Shown here piece by piece: positions 21,760-34,281 of a stretch of DNA of 64,000 nucleotides (its first letter is position 1; every line of letters starts with the position of its first letter). Origin of the DNA: Bagarius yarrelli (Eukaryota; Chordata; Actinopteri; Siluriformes; Sisoridae); NCBI GenBank assembly GCA_005784505.1, contig VCAZ01000037.1:410001-474000 (forward strand). The letters are read 5' to 3'. Below the pieces are notes generated by a model that saw only the letters and a program-made list of their open reading frames with translations, was not told where the DNA came from and searched no databases. Position numbers and translations under genes: made by a program.

Positions 21760-24700
21760 TTAGATAAGATTAGATTAGATTCAACTTTATTGTCATTGCA
21801 CAGTGTACAGAGCCAATGAAATGCAGTTAGCATCTAACCAGAAGTGGCTTATTTACAATAACTAGCAGTGTAATAAATAAGGGTATGGAGGTTGATAATT
21901 ACAGAGGTGGGTAAATAATGAAAAGGTGGTGCAGTAGTATGTATACAGGGTATCTATAAGGGTGTATATAGTATATTACGGTCATAGCAGGCAAAGTATG
22001 ACATAATGGATAAATACCATACAAGTGTTTGGATGATACAGTAAATACAGAGTAAGTATGGATTAGAAATATACAAAAGTGTAAGGATAGACAGTTATGG
22101 ATGTATAAAACAGTAAATACAGAGTAAGTATGGATAGAATATATAGAAGTGTAACATTAGGTAGTTATGGGTGGTGCAAAGATGCATAATGATAAGTAGT
22201 GCAAAGTACACAAAGTGACAGTGCAGTAGTAATTAGTAGGAAAAAAAGCTGTTTTTCAGTCTGTTTGTGCATGCTCTGAGGCATCAGTAGCATCTGCCTG
22301 ATGGGAGAAATGTGAACAGTACGTGGTTGGGGTGAGAGAAGTCTTTGATTATGCCTCTCGCCCTTTGCAGGCAGGGTTTTTTGTGTATATTCTCCAGGGT
22401 GGGTAGCTGAGTGCTGATGATTTGTTTTCACCACCCTCTGAAGGGCTGTATGTAAGTCTCCTCAAAAAAAAAAAACCCAAAAAAAAACATAGGGTTTTTT
22501 TTTTTGTTTTGTTGTGCCTTTCTGACCAGGATAGAGAGTACAGAGACCAGGTTAGATCCTTAGAGATGTGGATTCCTAGGAACTTGAAGCTAGGTACACA
22601 CTCAACAGCCGCTCCGTTGATGTGAATTGCAGGATGAGTGTGATTGCCAGCTCATCTAAAATCCACAATGACCTTCTTTGTCTTCTTGGTGTTAAGTTCC
22701 AGGTTATTGTCCTCACACCATGCTACTAGGTTCTGGATCTCCTCTGTGTAGGCCGTCTCATCGTTACCTCTGATCAGGCCTACCACCGTAGTGTCATCTG
22801 CAAACTTAACAATGCTGTTTGAGGCAAAGGCAGGTACGCATTCATGGGTAAAAATGGAGTATAGAAAAGGGGACAATACACATCACTGGGGAACCCCGGT
22901 GCTGATGGTGAGATTGGAGGAGGTGACATTCAACCGAACAGACTGATCTGTTCGTAAGGAAGTCCAGGGTCCATTTGCAAAGATGTGTGCTGATGCCAAG
23001 CTGTTCCAGCTTCAAGGTAAGCTTAGAAGGGCTAACCGTGTTAAAAGCTGAACTGAAATCGACAAACAGCATCCTGGCATAATTGTTGGGGTTGTCCAAG
23101 TGAGTCAGTGCAGAATGTAGTACTGTGGAAATGGATCCAGGCTGGGTGGCAGACAGGCTTTAAGGTGGGTGAGGACCAGTCTTTCAAAGCACTTTGCAAT
23201 GACAGGGGTGAGTGCGACTGGACAAAAGTCACCCAGTTCTGTTGCAGCAGAGTGCTTTGGCACTGGCACAATGGTAGCAGACTTAAAACAGGTGGGGGCA
23301 ATTGCCTGGGCCAGGGACAGATTAAAGATGTCTGTGAAGACCTCAGCCAACTGCTCTACGCATGCTCAGATTACATGGCCAGGGATGCCATCAGGGCCAG
23401 CTACCTTTCTAGCATTCACCCTTCCCAGGGTAGCACACACTTCAGAGGTGGAGAGCGAGAGTGGCTGCTCACTTGGTAACAGCTCTGTTTTGCACATAGG
23501 CTCTACTTTCCCTTTTTCAAAGCAAGCATAGAAGCGGTTGAGCTTGTCGGGAAGTGAGGCAGAGCTGGTTGGAGGTGTTACGTTGGGTGGTTTGCGGTCA
23601 GGGATAGCCTGTATTCCCTGCCACATGCGTCAGGGGTCAGAAGAGATGAAGTGCTCCTCGATTCGCTGTTTGTATTCATGTTTGGCTTTGCAGATTCCCT
23701 CCTCGGATCGTCTTTGGCGACGATGTAGGCCTCCCGGTCCCCCGACCTGAAGACGGTGTTGCGCGCTTTGAGCAGGAGACGGACCTCCCAGTTAATCCAG
23801 GGCTTGTGATTGGGGAACACTATGATGTTCTTTTCTGTACTCACCAAATCCACACACTTGATGTAATCAAGGACAGCAGTGGTGTAAGTGTTGATATCAG
23901 TAGTGGCCTGTGCAGCGAATTCACTCCAGTCTGTATGTGTGAACTGCTGCTGGAGAGCAGCGTAAGCCCCATCCATTCAAACTAACGGTCCTGATTCTGG
24001 GTTTCACACATTTAATGACAGGAGAGTACTTGGCCAATAGGAACAATAAAAGATGGTCTGATTGTCCAAGGTGGGGAAGAGGTGTGACTCTGTAAGCATC
24101 GGCCACACTTGTGAATACAAGCTCTAGAGTTTTTTGTCCCATAGTGAAACAGGACACATTTTGTTGGAATTTTGGATGAACAGATCCTAAATTGCAGTGG
24201 TTAAAATCCCCAGCAATGATAAAGGCTCCATCAGGATGCACTGTCTGCAGTTTGTTGATGGCAGAGCTTAGTTCTTCCATGGCTGTGCTAGCCTTAGCAT
24301 CCAGGGGGACATACACTGTTATCACCACAATACATGTGAACGTACGCGGTAAATAAAAGGGTCTGCATTTAATGATCAGGTATTCAAGATCAGCAGAGCA
24401 GTAAGAAGAGACAGTGACAGTGCACCAAGTTGTGTTTACATAAATGCATAAGCCCCCTCCTCTGTTCTAACCCGTGCATACTGCTTATCTATTCGCCTTG
24501 AAAATAGTGCGCCCCTCGAGCTCCAGCACGCTGTTTGGGATACCGGTGTTGATCCAAGTTTCTATGACAACCATAATATTGCAGTCTGTTAACAGTCTCT
24601 GTGTGAGGTTCCAGATTCTGAGCTAATCCAGTTTGTTCGCCAGGGACCGAACATTGGCAAGGAAAATACTAGGAAGCGCTGTCCGATGTGGGTTTAGCTT

Positions 24701-25020
24701 CAGCTTAGCCCGGATTCCTCTGCGTTTTCCTCGTCTCAGCTTACGGCGTCAGCGTCTGCACTGGTGCCGGACAGTTCCGCTCAGGATAAAAGGCTTCCTT
24801 ACGAACTCCGGTGGTATCTGGTCAAAGTTGAAAATAAAGTCCGAAACAAGAGTTTGTGCAGATGTGACTAATGTCCAAAAGTGAGTGACTGTCATATGAT
24901 ATACTGGCGCATGACAGAATTGTGCGAGTACGCAGGAAAATAAGCACAAATACAGCAAATCTGGAGAGACACAGAGCCTTGTGATGTGTGCGGGCTGCCG
25001 CCATTTCAAAGATATCTCTA
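21760..25020 (-). mobile_element. Nearly full-length L2/CR1-type LINE (jockey group)
   Basis: The minus strand encodes, from 5' to 3', an APE endonuclease (about 24330-23920; GDFNHCNLGSVHPKF, later HLGQSDH), a linker region (NHKPWINWEVRLLLKARNTV near 23800), and a reverse transcriptase: PVPKHSAATELGDFCPVAL near 23275, LFVDFSSAFNT near 23060 and the active site FADDTTVVGLI near 22800. Conserved ELNTKKTKK...IVDFR follows. Several frameshifts split the ORF, so it is dead. The 3' end lies near 21780 and carries a short (GATTA)n-like tail. The 5' end is near 25000, in CG-rich sequence containing AAATGGCGGC. A block of about 72 bp is tandemly duplicated in the 3' UTR (22035-22175). It sits in the gene 1 intron, in the same orientation as the gene. 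Confidence 0.9.
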
Positions 25021-25229
25021 TAATAATGAATAGAGTTTAAAAAGTCAAAAGTGAGTAGACTCTTTAATGGTAAGCAGCTGCTGCAACAATGCAAGCATTC
25101 CCTGATTTTAAAGTTAAAGGTCAAATCATAGGATTACCAAGCTTCCACCATGCATTTAATCCTTAAACTGTTTCAATATATAAATGAGTTACCGTAATAT
25201 TTATCAGGAAACTTGCTAATGATACTATA

Positions 25230-25851
25230 CAGGTGCATCCTAATAAATTAAAATGTTGTGGAAAAGTTCATGTATTTCAGTAATTCATCTCAATTGTGAA
25301 ACTCATGCATTTAATGCACACAGACTAAAGCTTTTCCACCCTTTCTCCAAACTCTTCCTTTGTGAAGTTAACCCAAATTCTTGAATCGATTTTGCTTAAC
25401 AACCCTTTCAAGGCTGCGGTTCTCTTAGTTGGTTGTGCATCTTTTTCTTTCACACTTTTTACTTCCACTTAACTTTCTGTTAACATGCTTAGATACAGCA
25501 CTCTATAAACAGCCAGCTTTTTTGGCAATAAAAGTTTGTGGCTTACCCTCCTGACAACTGTCAGATCAGCAGCCTTTCCCATGATCATGTAGCCGAGAGA
25601 CCATTTTGAAGGCCCGGGGAACCTTTGGTGTTTTGAGTTGATTAGCTGGCATGTCACCATATTCTAAATTGTTGAATGAGTGAATTGTGGGGTTTTGTTA
25701 TATTTGAGCCAAAATCATCACAATAAAAGAAAGAATTACATACTTTAGTAGTGTGCATTGAATTTATTTAATACACGAGTTTCACAGTTTACGTTGAATT
25801 ACTAAAATAAATGAACTTTTCAAAACATTCTAATTTATTGAGATGCACCTG
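25230..25851 (-). mobile_element. Tc1/mariner-type element with long inverted repeats
   Basis: The element starts CAGGTGCATCCTAATAAATT and ends in its inverse, AATTTATTGAGATGCACCTG. It is flanked by TA on both sides (25228-25229 and 25852-25853), the standard Tc1/mariner target site. The inverted repeats extend for about 90-100 bp with mismatches. The 620-bp body contains a decayed antisense relic of transposase-like text, with words such as 'cttttttggcaataaaagtt' and 'cagcctttcccatgatcatg' known from a widespread fish element. There is no intact ORF, so it is a deleted copy that could only move by borrowed transposase. Confidence 0.85.
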
Positions 25852-26189
25852 TATGCAAGATCAAACAAATCCCAACTACAAAAGATGGTGAATAAAGCCA
25901 TCCACAATGCCCAGACATTCCAGGAACATACAGTAAATAGCTGCATCCTACAACATGCAACATCATGCATAAAGCACTTTTAGCGTCCACAGTGCTAGCA
26001 TTGCTAAAATCAGTTATTCTAAAATAAGAGGAAAAAAGCAGTGTGCGATGCATGGAGAGCCTTTAGAAAAGTAAATAATATGAGGACAGCAGCACTGTTA
26101 AACTAACACCGTTATCCACAGACCTGCAATCTCTCAAATGACCAATTATAATCCAAACATGGCTTAAGCAGTCCAATACTGATTGAGTT

Positions 26190-27200
26190 GCCTCACAGAA
26201 CACTACTGCTCTGTATATCACAAAAAGGATCACAAAGGATCAACTTTTTTCCCCGACTTCTGTCGCCACAGCAAATCATTTGTCTCCACCTAGCCCTATT
26301 CTCTACATCCTCTTTACACACACCCACTAACTTCATGTCCTTGTTTACCACATCTGTATACCTCGTCTTTGGTCTTCCTCTTTGCCTTCCGCCTGGTAGC
26401 TTCATTTCTAACATCTGCCTACCAACATATTCACTCTCTATTCTCTGTACTCTGTACTTGTCCAAACCACCTTAATCTGGCTTCTCTGACTTTCTTCCAA
26501 AACATCTAACATGAGCCGACCCCATGATGAACTCATTCCTAAACTTGTCCAACCTCGTCACTCTCAAAGAAAACCTCAACATCTTCAGCTCTGCTACCTG
26601 TCTCTTCCTCAGCGGCACTCTTTCTAAACCATATATCATAGCTGGTCTCACTACTGGCTTGTACACCTTCCCCTTATTCTAGCTGATATTCTCCTGTCAC
26701 ACATCACTCCTGACACGTTTCTTCACCTACTCCAACCTGCCTGTACACGCTTCTTTACCTCTTTTACACATTCTCTATTGCTCTGGACTTTCGACCCCAA
26801 GTACTTAAACTCATGTACCTTCTTCACCTTTTCATTCTGCAATCCCACTGTTCCACTTCCCTCCCTTTCATTAAAAAAACATGTACTTGGTCTTGCTATA
26901 ACTGACTTTCATTCCTCTTCTCTTCAGAGCAAACCTCCACCTCTCCAGGTTTTTCTTCACCTGCTCCCTGCTCTCACTACAGATCACAATGTCATCTGCA
27001 AACATAATTGTCCAAGGAAATTCCTGTCTGACCCATCACCACAGCAAATAAAGAGCTTCAGGGCTGATCCCTGACCTTCACTTTGAAATCCTCTGTCTGA
27101 CCTACTGCACACCTCACTACTGTCCTGCTTCCCTCATGCATATCCTGCACCACCCTGAAATACTTCTCTGCTATTTCTGACCTACTCATACAATATACTT
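26190..27200 (-). mobile_element. RTE-type LINE, reverse transcriptase C-terminal part
   Basis: Read on the minus strand from 27190: VVRCAVGQTEDFKV, then MFADDIVICSESREQVKKNL (active-site FADD near 27000), RWRFALKRRGMKVSYSKTK, VVRPAMIYGLERVPLRKRQ, LRFSLRVTRLDKFRNEFI, and GRQRGRPKTRY near 26380. This series is typical of abundant fish LINE polyproteins, often mislabelled 'craniofacial development protein 2-like', which suggests the RTE clade. Frameshifts and stops separate the blocks, and the endonuclease and early RT are absent. It is a 5'-truncated, inactive copy inside the gene 1 intron. Confidence 0.8.
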
Positions 27201-27299
27201 CTCTGCCATCCTGACTTACTCATGCAATAAAACTAAACAGCATAAAGAGATTATGTCAAAATGCTGTTTGTGGCCAATGGTTCAGCATCTGACACTAGA

Positions 27300-27880
27300 A
27301 AAGCCTGTTACAGTTACCTTAATATTAGCGGCCCATTGCTGCACGACTGTGTCTCCAACTTACTGACAAAAAGATTGCAAGCGTAACAAGTGGGTTGTAA
27401 TTCGTCTCTCAGGAAGATTATATCCACATCAATTATTACACTTCTTTGTTGCCTTGGACGTGGGTTTGGGGTCACTGTCATGCTGTAATATCCATGCACG
27501 ACCCATTTTCAAAGCCCTAGCTGAAATAAGGAGTTTCTCATCCAAGATTTGACGGCACATGGTCCAGTCTATTATACCTTCCAAATTTCATTGGCAGACT
27601 TCAGACAATCACTTTTTTCATGACCATTAAACCTTCAAAAGATGAGATCTTGCATGAAGTCTCAAACCGAGGGCGGTTGACAGTTATTTTGTGTTTCTTC
27701 CATTTGCGAATTATTACAGCAACTGTAAATTCCTCACCAAGCGGCTTAGCAATGGTCTTGTAGCCTTGTGCTGGTCTACAATGTAGTCCCTGAAATCCTT
27801 GCACAACTCTTTGGCTTTGGCCATGGTGGAGATCAGTTTGGAATCTAGGTCTTTTTTTTTTTTTTTTTTTGCACTATTGA
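27300..27880 (-). mobile_element. Decayed Tc1-like transposase copy
   Basis: On the minus strand from about 27800 the reading is GYKTIAKPLGEE, then VIIRKWKKHKITVNRPR and CKISSFEGLMVMKK. This is the helix-turn-helix and linker region of a Tc1-like transposase, whose consensus contains IIRKWKKHKMTVNRPRSGAPCKIS. Below 27500 the sequence 'cactgtcatgctgtaatatc' fits the HDNDPKH region of a related element. The middle of the gene is missing and stops abound. A run of about 20 T lies at 27849-27870. Confidence 0.75.
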
Positions 27881-28791
27881 AATAGGTTTCACAGCCTGTT
27901 TTATGAGCTGCACTGATTAGGGCAGTTGAGCTATCCAGAGGGTAAGGACATAGCCAAGTGCACCATTTTCACAAAGCTAAAAGCACAAAAACACATATCT
28001 AGCTACAGCAAATGGGGCTGAATAAAAGACCAAAAAGATAGTGAAGGACCTTCAATCGCTTTCACTGCTTGAGGACAAAAAGAATCAATGTGGAGGGACT
28101 GCTTCCTATAGGTCATCCAGGCCCTTAATCAGAACACTGGACTACATTAAACTTGCTTCTTGTTTTGGGCTTATATATTACATTGCAGTTGCACATTACT
28201 TTGCTGCACTTTACATAAACATTGTTTTTATATTATATCCATATTAATTACTACTATTTATTATACTGATTATTACCACCCTATTTGCCATTTCAAGTCC
28301 TAGTATTTTTTATTCTTATAATTTATTCACTTTTTTGCTGGTCCAGTGTTTGCTGGCCCAAAGCAAGTGGTACTGTAAACAAAAACTACGAACCCTAAAA
28401 ATAACTTCCCAACAATATTTGATGTCAAGGAGTACACTTTGTTGTTATCTGTATAAGAGGTGGCGACTTTGATAGCTATAGAAAGTAAGATACCTTCATG
28501 TCCAGTTATTTGTTTAAGCAACCAGATAGTAAACTGCATAGATTTTAATAATAATAAAAAAAAATAATAATAAATAAATGTTGGATTACTGTTTTCTTAC
28601 CTTGAGGTTGCACAAAGTCTCTAGACTAATAGTTATTTCAACTTTATACATGGTTATAGATCAGTAAATGTATCCTTTTGTTTACGAACTTGAATCTTCG
28701 TTACAGCTACAAAAAGTTATTGTTTTTTTGCGCCTAAAGGCTCTAAACTTACTCAAAATGTTTAAATGGTAACGACTTTTACTCTATTACA
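27881..28791. other. Intron of gene 1, possible LINE 3' tail
   Basis: Around 28060-28250 the plus strand has text reminiscent of LINE 3' ends, such as 'cttcctataggtcatccagg' followed by repeated 'ttgcac' words, but it is too short to assign. The rest is AT-rich with no signature. Confidence 0.3.
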
Positions 28792-31170
28792 CAGGTGTCA
28801 AACTCAGGCCCGCGGGCCAAATCTATCAAATGTGTATTAGAGTTGGCCCGCCAGTATATATGAATGCTTTGTTAGTGCGTTGGCGCATCAGTCAAGACCC
28901 CAAGCGCCCCCTCCTTTTCTGTTGACAATCATTAGCATCCACGCTACCAGTCACTTCGGACAAACCCACCCCTACCCAAAAATGGCCAAATGAAAGATGG
29001 AAAACAGAAGCTTTCAAGCCAGGTGGGAGGCAGATTATATGTTCACGAATGTAAAGGACAGACCTGTTTGTCTTGTGTGCTGAGCCACTATGGCTGTAAC
29101 AGAAGAATATAAGATAAGAAGACACTATGAAACAAAACACCACGACAAGTACAAGGACCTGGACGTAAAGCACAAGCTCCAGAAGGTAGAGGAGATGAAA
29201 AAAAAGTCTGGTTTCAAAGCAGACTATGTCCACAAAAGCAAAATCACAAAGTGAGGCTGCTGTAGAGGCTAGTTTTACTGTGGTAGCAGAGATTGCAAAA
29301 TCAGCCTGGCCTTTTAATGAGGGAGAGTTTGTCAAAAAGTGCATGATCAAAGTTTGTGACATCGTGTGCCCAGATAAAAAGCAGGCATTTTTAAATGTGA
29401 GACTGAGCAGAAACACCGTGGCTGAGCGTACATGTGAGCTCACCACCAATCTACAGGAACAGCTGATAAAAAAGAAAAAAGATTTTATTGCATACTCTCT
29501 TGCCGTGGATGAGGACAGCGACACATCTGATACTGCCCAGCTTTCAATCTTCATCCGTGGAGTGGACTTGAGTTTGTGCGTTACAGAGGAACTTTTGGGA
29601 TTAAAATCAATGCATGGCACAACCACAGAAAAAGAAGTTTTCGAAGAGGTATCCAAATGTGTAAATGAAATGAGGCTGCCTTGGGATAAACTTGTGGGAC
29701 TGACGACAGATGGTGCGCCCGTGATGTGCGGTTAAAAGAGTGGCAGAATTCGGGAGAAGATGCGGGAGAACCATGCAGGTGTGCTTACAGTTTATCACTG
29801 CATCATACGCCAGGAAGCCGTGGCAAAGCCCTGAAAATGGAACGTTATGAGCACCATAACACGAGTAGTTAACTTCATAAGAGCCAAAGGTTTAAATCAA
29901 CGCCAGTTCAAGTCTTTTCTGGAGGAGCTTGGTTTGGAATACACAGACGTGCCCCATCACACAGATGTGAGATGGCTAAGCTGAGGAAAAGTACTCAACA
30001 GATGTTTTGAGCTTTGTGAGGAAATCTGTCAGTTTGTGGAAAGCAAAGGGAAAGACAACAGAGCTCAGGGATAAAAAGTTTCTGTGTGAGCTGGCATTTG
30101 TGTGTGACATCCTGAGCCATCTCGATGTGCTCAATGTGCAGCTTCAGGGGAGGGGCCATGTCATCACAGACATGTACGCTGCGGTGAGGGCTTTTGAAGC
30201 CAAGTTGTGCCTGTGGGAGACTCAGATGCTGCAAGGAAACTTGGGTCATTTTCCGTGCTGCCAAACCACGAAAGAGCATACTCAGCGCCGAGTTTACCCA
30301 GTGATTTGCAGACTTTAAAGCCTAGAAATGCAGATTTAAACTGCTCAGTAATCTGTTTGCGGTTGACGTGGAAAGCGCACCAACCAACCTCCAAATGGAG
30401 CTGATTGAACTTAAGTGTAGTTACACGCTCAAGTCAAAGTATGACTCTGTGGGTGCTGCACAGTTTCCATGTCTCCTCCCTGATACACTGCCCCAACTCC
30501 GTGCCCAAGCTGCTCAAATTCTTTCTATGTTCGGCAGCACATATCTATGTGAGCAACTGATCTCTTTGATGAAGATGAACAAAACAACACTCAGGAGTCG
30601 TCTCACTGATGAACACCTTCACTCAATCCTGAGGATTTCCTCAGCTCAGAGCCTAACCCCAGACATTAATGCACTTGCATCCAAGAAGAGATGCCAGGTA
30701 TCTGGCTTGAACCACTGTGCATCAGAGTAAATCAGAGTGTAGCAAACTGAGCTTGAATGAATGTTGTCTTTATGCACTTTTTTTGATCCAAGACATGGAC
30801 TGTTAATAGTTGAAAGATTGCATTTTCATTGAAGGAAATTATTATTTTTGGTTGTTTTGTTGTTGGCCTGTGAAAAAAGATTTACATTAAAAAGGAACTC
30901 GAAAGGCTGCAGATAGAGGGAGACATAATAAAAAAACCGAATACCACTGATGTGCGTTTTATTTCAAATTTAATTTTTCATGTGTTTATAATATTAAACT
31001 TTGCTTGTTCCAGATTCAGTGTTTACGCAAAAATAAAGTTTGTTTCCATATGAAAAGGTTCAACATTACATATCTGAAGAGAAGGAAAAACATGCACAAT
31101 TGCAGTAAATTTTTCAATAAACATTGAGTTTGGCCTGCGACTTCGTCCCAGTTTTTAATTTTGGCCCACT
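28792..31170 (+). mobile_element. hAT DNA transposon, degenerate transposase
   Basis: The left end reads CAGGTGTCAAACTCAGGCCC, a classic hAT terminal repeat. The right side, near 31157, has TTTTGGCCCACTGTGAATT but the expected final CAC-rich end has been lost. Between them the plus strand encodes a GTF2IRD2/Charlie-like hAT transposase in broken frames: an N-terminal finger with CLVC then RRHYETKHHDKYKD (29060-29160), EFVKKCMIKVCDIVCPDK, the DEDSDTSDTAQLSIF and LTTDGAPVMCG blocks (29226-29735), VPHHTDVRWLS, and the dimerisation block STYLCEQL...RSRLTDEHLHSILR (30535-30640). At least six stops or frameshifts show that it is dead. It lies in the gene 1 intron, in the opposite orientation to the gene. 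Confidence 0.88.
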
Positions 31171-31189
31171 GTGAATTGTGAATTCTGTA

Positions 31190-32312
31190 AACAGAAAAAG
31201 ACTACAAGAAGATCTGAACCACCCTGAAACTGAGTTAAAATACAGTGTCCAGGGTCATACAGAGGTTTTCCACAAGAAAACATAGGCCTCAGAAGGGTCG
31301 ATCAAAGAAGTTGAGTCCTCATGCTGTGTGTGTCAGGTGCAGAAGCTGGCTTTAAAATATAAATGCATGAGTGATGCTTAGATTAGAGGTTGTAGAAGCA
31401 GAAGGTCAGCTTGTAAGTACTCAGATAATATGCCGGAGACGGCAACAAGTTGGTTTGAACGGCCTTCATCCCAGAAGGGAGTCTCCTTTAAAGCTGGCTT
31501 AAAAGTATGCCGGCATTAGTATGCCTAAGACAACCTGTCCAGGAGCATAAATTACTGAAACCATGTCCTGTGGTCTGATGAGACTAAGATAAACTTGTTT
31601 AGGTCAGATGGTGTCCAGCATGTATGTGGACACCCTGGTTAGGAGTACCAAGAAAACTGTCTCTTGCCTACAGTCAAGCATGGTGGTGGTAGCATTGTGG
31701 TCTGGGGTCGCATAAGTGCTGATGGTACATGGGGGGCTGCGTTTTATTGAGGAAGCAGAACATGATTCCCTACCTAAAAAAAAATGGGCCAAACTGCAGT
31801 TTTCCAACATGATGACAACTGCCTTGCTGAGAAAGCTGTAGATGATGAAGAGGCTAGGTATTTCTTCAGACCTATACCCTATTGAGCATCTGTGGGGCAT
31901 CCTTAAGCGGAAGGTGGTGAAGCACCATATGTCGAACTTCCAGCAGCTCTGTAATATCATTATAGAGGAGTGGAAGGGGATCCCAGCAACATCATGTGCA
32001 GCTCTACTAAATTTCATGCCCAGGAGGATTAAGGCTGTGTTATACATCGCAATGGTGCTCACACAATATATTGACACTTTGGACACAGCTTTGATATGTT
32101 TCCTTAGGGTGTACTCACGTTTGCTGACAGCTATTTTTACAATAATCGCTGGATGTTGAGGTTTTTTTTAGCAGATCTATACTGTTATACAAGCTGCACA
32201 ATGACTATTTTAAATTATATCCATGTTTTATTTCTATGGTATTGTCCTTTAAAATATACTAAAATATTTGCTGAAATTGGAGGGGTGTACTCACTTTTCC
32301 AAGATAGTGTAT
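31190..32312 (+). mobile_element. Tc1-like transposon, degenerate
   Basis: The plus strand keeps several Tc1 transposase blocks: 'gtcaagcatggtggtggtag' (KHGGGSIV-type) at 31672, a decayed 'ttccaacatgatgacaactg' (QHDNNPKH-type) at 31801, and DLYPIEHLWGILKRKVVKHH at 31869. The final Glu of the DD34E triad is kept, but the usual DLNPIE reads DLYPIE. The element ends near 'gaggggtgtactcacttttc', typical for this family. It abuts the hAT copy on its left. Stops and deletions make it inactive. Confidence 0.8.
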
Positions 32313-33363
32313 AATGATTTTTTGTAATTTTTTTATTTTTAAAGATGAGGACATCTTAGCAGATATTATGTCACCCGCTGTGGAAAACTTTCACCATTTC
32401 AGAGAAACTAAAGTGGCCAGTCGAGCTCCTGTCACTGCATTTACTTTGTTTCTGGCATTATCTGTGGTCACGAAGATATTTACTTGTACCTATTTAACTT
32501 TCACTCTTGTGTAATTCTTATAGAAGCGGCTTGTTTGTAGCAGCAAACTTTGTATTTCCTACTCAGTAATAAACTTCTCTATAGATGTGGTTCTCGCTTT
32601 AGCCTGTAAGGCCAAAATGCTTCATAGCGGAGCTGACTTAGCAGCCATGTTAAATAGAGTTTGGAAAAGTGTTTAAATTGTGTCTAGTCTTGTGGCTAAA
32701 GATTTGTAGTGTTTCTCCTTTGCATTGCCACTCAAGAATTACATGTTCTACATAGAACTTCAGTCTGAATGTGGTCAAACTCTTTAAACCAAAATACTGC
32801 TATATCTTTCAGGCACTTCTTCATTTTGGCACTAAATTGGCAGTAGCTGCAGTTGCCTTAGACTGACTCATCAAGATTAGCTTGCATATCCCAACTAATA
32901 TCCGCGTCCCAGATATTATACTATCAGCATCAACCGAAAACTTAGACCAATAGAATAATGGATGCATTTGGTCTTTACAAATTTTTACTAGCTAGTAAAT
33001 GTACACAGCTAGATGTAAAATAATGTAAGCTAAGGACTGTCATTGGCAATTATTAAAAAAAAAAAGAAACCAAATAACACAGTGGACTTCAATTTAAACC
33101 TTTAGGAAACTGCCAATGGAACAGCCAAGCTAAAACTTTTGTTTAGAAAATGTTTGGAGAACTATCCAGATTTACACGATGTGAATTATATATTCAAGAT
33201 TATATGTTCCACAATTCTCAGCCTATTTAATAAGACTACACTAATTAAAACATAAAAAAAAACCATAATTCTACTGTGACCATGGGTACTGCTGTTTGGA
33301 TCAATGCATTTAGATGCATGAGAATAGTAATAAAACTTAAAAAAAAACCTTTAAAAAACATAC
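32313..33363. other. Intron of gene 1, nothing recognised
   Basis: AT-rich sequence without transposon or coding signatures. Confidence 0.45.
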
Positions 33364-33444
33364 CATACTGTATATCTAAAGTGTCATCATCCACTTCAAC
33401 AGAATCATCTTAATAATTTTGATGGGGGTCTCTGGTGGTCCGCT
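33364..33444 (-). other. 81-nt 5' UTR exon (gene 1, predicted)
   Basis: On the minus strand 'gtgtttttatttttag' precedes AGCGGACC, and 81 bases later comes the donor CAGTATG|GTATGT. All three frames contain stops, so the exon is noncoding. It carries an upstream ORF, ATG ATT CTG TTG ... CTT TAG, of 10 codons, which could dampen translation of the zinc-finger protein. The downstream partner would be the exon at 17963, about 15.4 kb away. Confidence 0.5.
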
Positions 33445-34281
33445 CTAAAAATAAAAACACACAAATATTAATCAAGTGTTAAAAGGTTACATTGAATGTA
33501 TAGAACTTTATAAATACCCTACAAACGATGTTACATTAGAGGACAAGCAAACCAGTCACCAACAAAGCATCAGCTAAGGTGGACTGTGAGGTAAATTTAG
33601 GTAAACCTAAACACTCACTGATGCTGAATAAACCAAACCCCTGCCACTTCCAAGACCAACGAAGTTACAGGCTAGCAGTCTTTTATCTGAAAGCTTTATA
33701 AATAAACAAATTTAAACCTTAAAAAACAAACACCGTTAAACTAGCTAGCCCACTAGTAAGTCCACAAAACTACGAAGAAACTAACTTATGCCAGCTAAAT
33801 CCCTAGCTTTTAATAGTGTAAAGTCCACCATAGCTGACTAGCTGGTCAAAAAATATTTGGAAGCCAGAAAGTCACCAGCATAACGAATCTCTCCTCTATA
33901 AATGCAGCAACGGCGATACAACTCTTGTCGTCCTTTACTAACTTTAACAGCATCCTTACCCAGCCAACTAGCTACTCCCCGAGTATGACAACTTGGTAGC
34001 TAACAAATTAGCAGCGTTAGCTTTGGTAACAGGACAACACAGAACATGGGTTTGGGCTAAAGCGAAGCCTTTGCAAACTAAAATAAATGTAACCGTAACA
34101 AAAACGCTTTATTAACTAATTAGAATAGTAAATAAAATCGGCTCTAATATCTGAAACTGCCGACGCAAAATGTTGGCAAGTTAACTGTATGGCGCCGAAT
34201 TTGCTTGATACGTGATTCAACAAAATGAAGCCCAGAATTCTAGCCAGAGAACACTACCAGGGTCCGCAGTTAGCGACTTAC

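Noticed and set aside
28892..29656. 254-codon minus-strand ORF
   Set aside because: It is the reverse complement of the hAT transposase, whose plus-strand protein blocks are recognisable. The minus reading is hydrophobic and matches no family.
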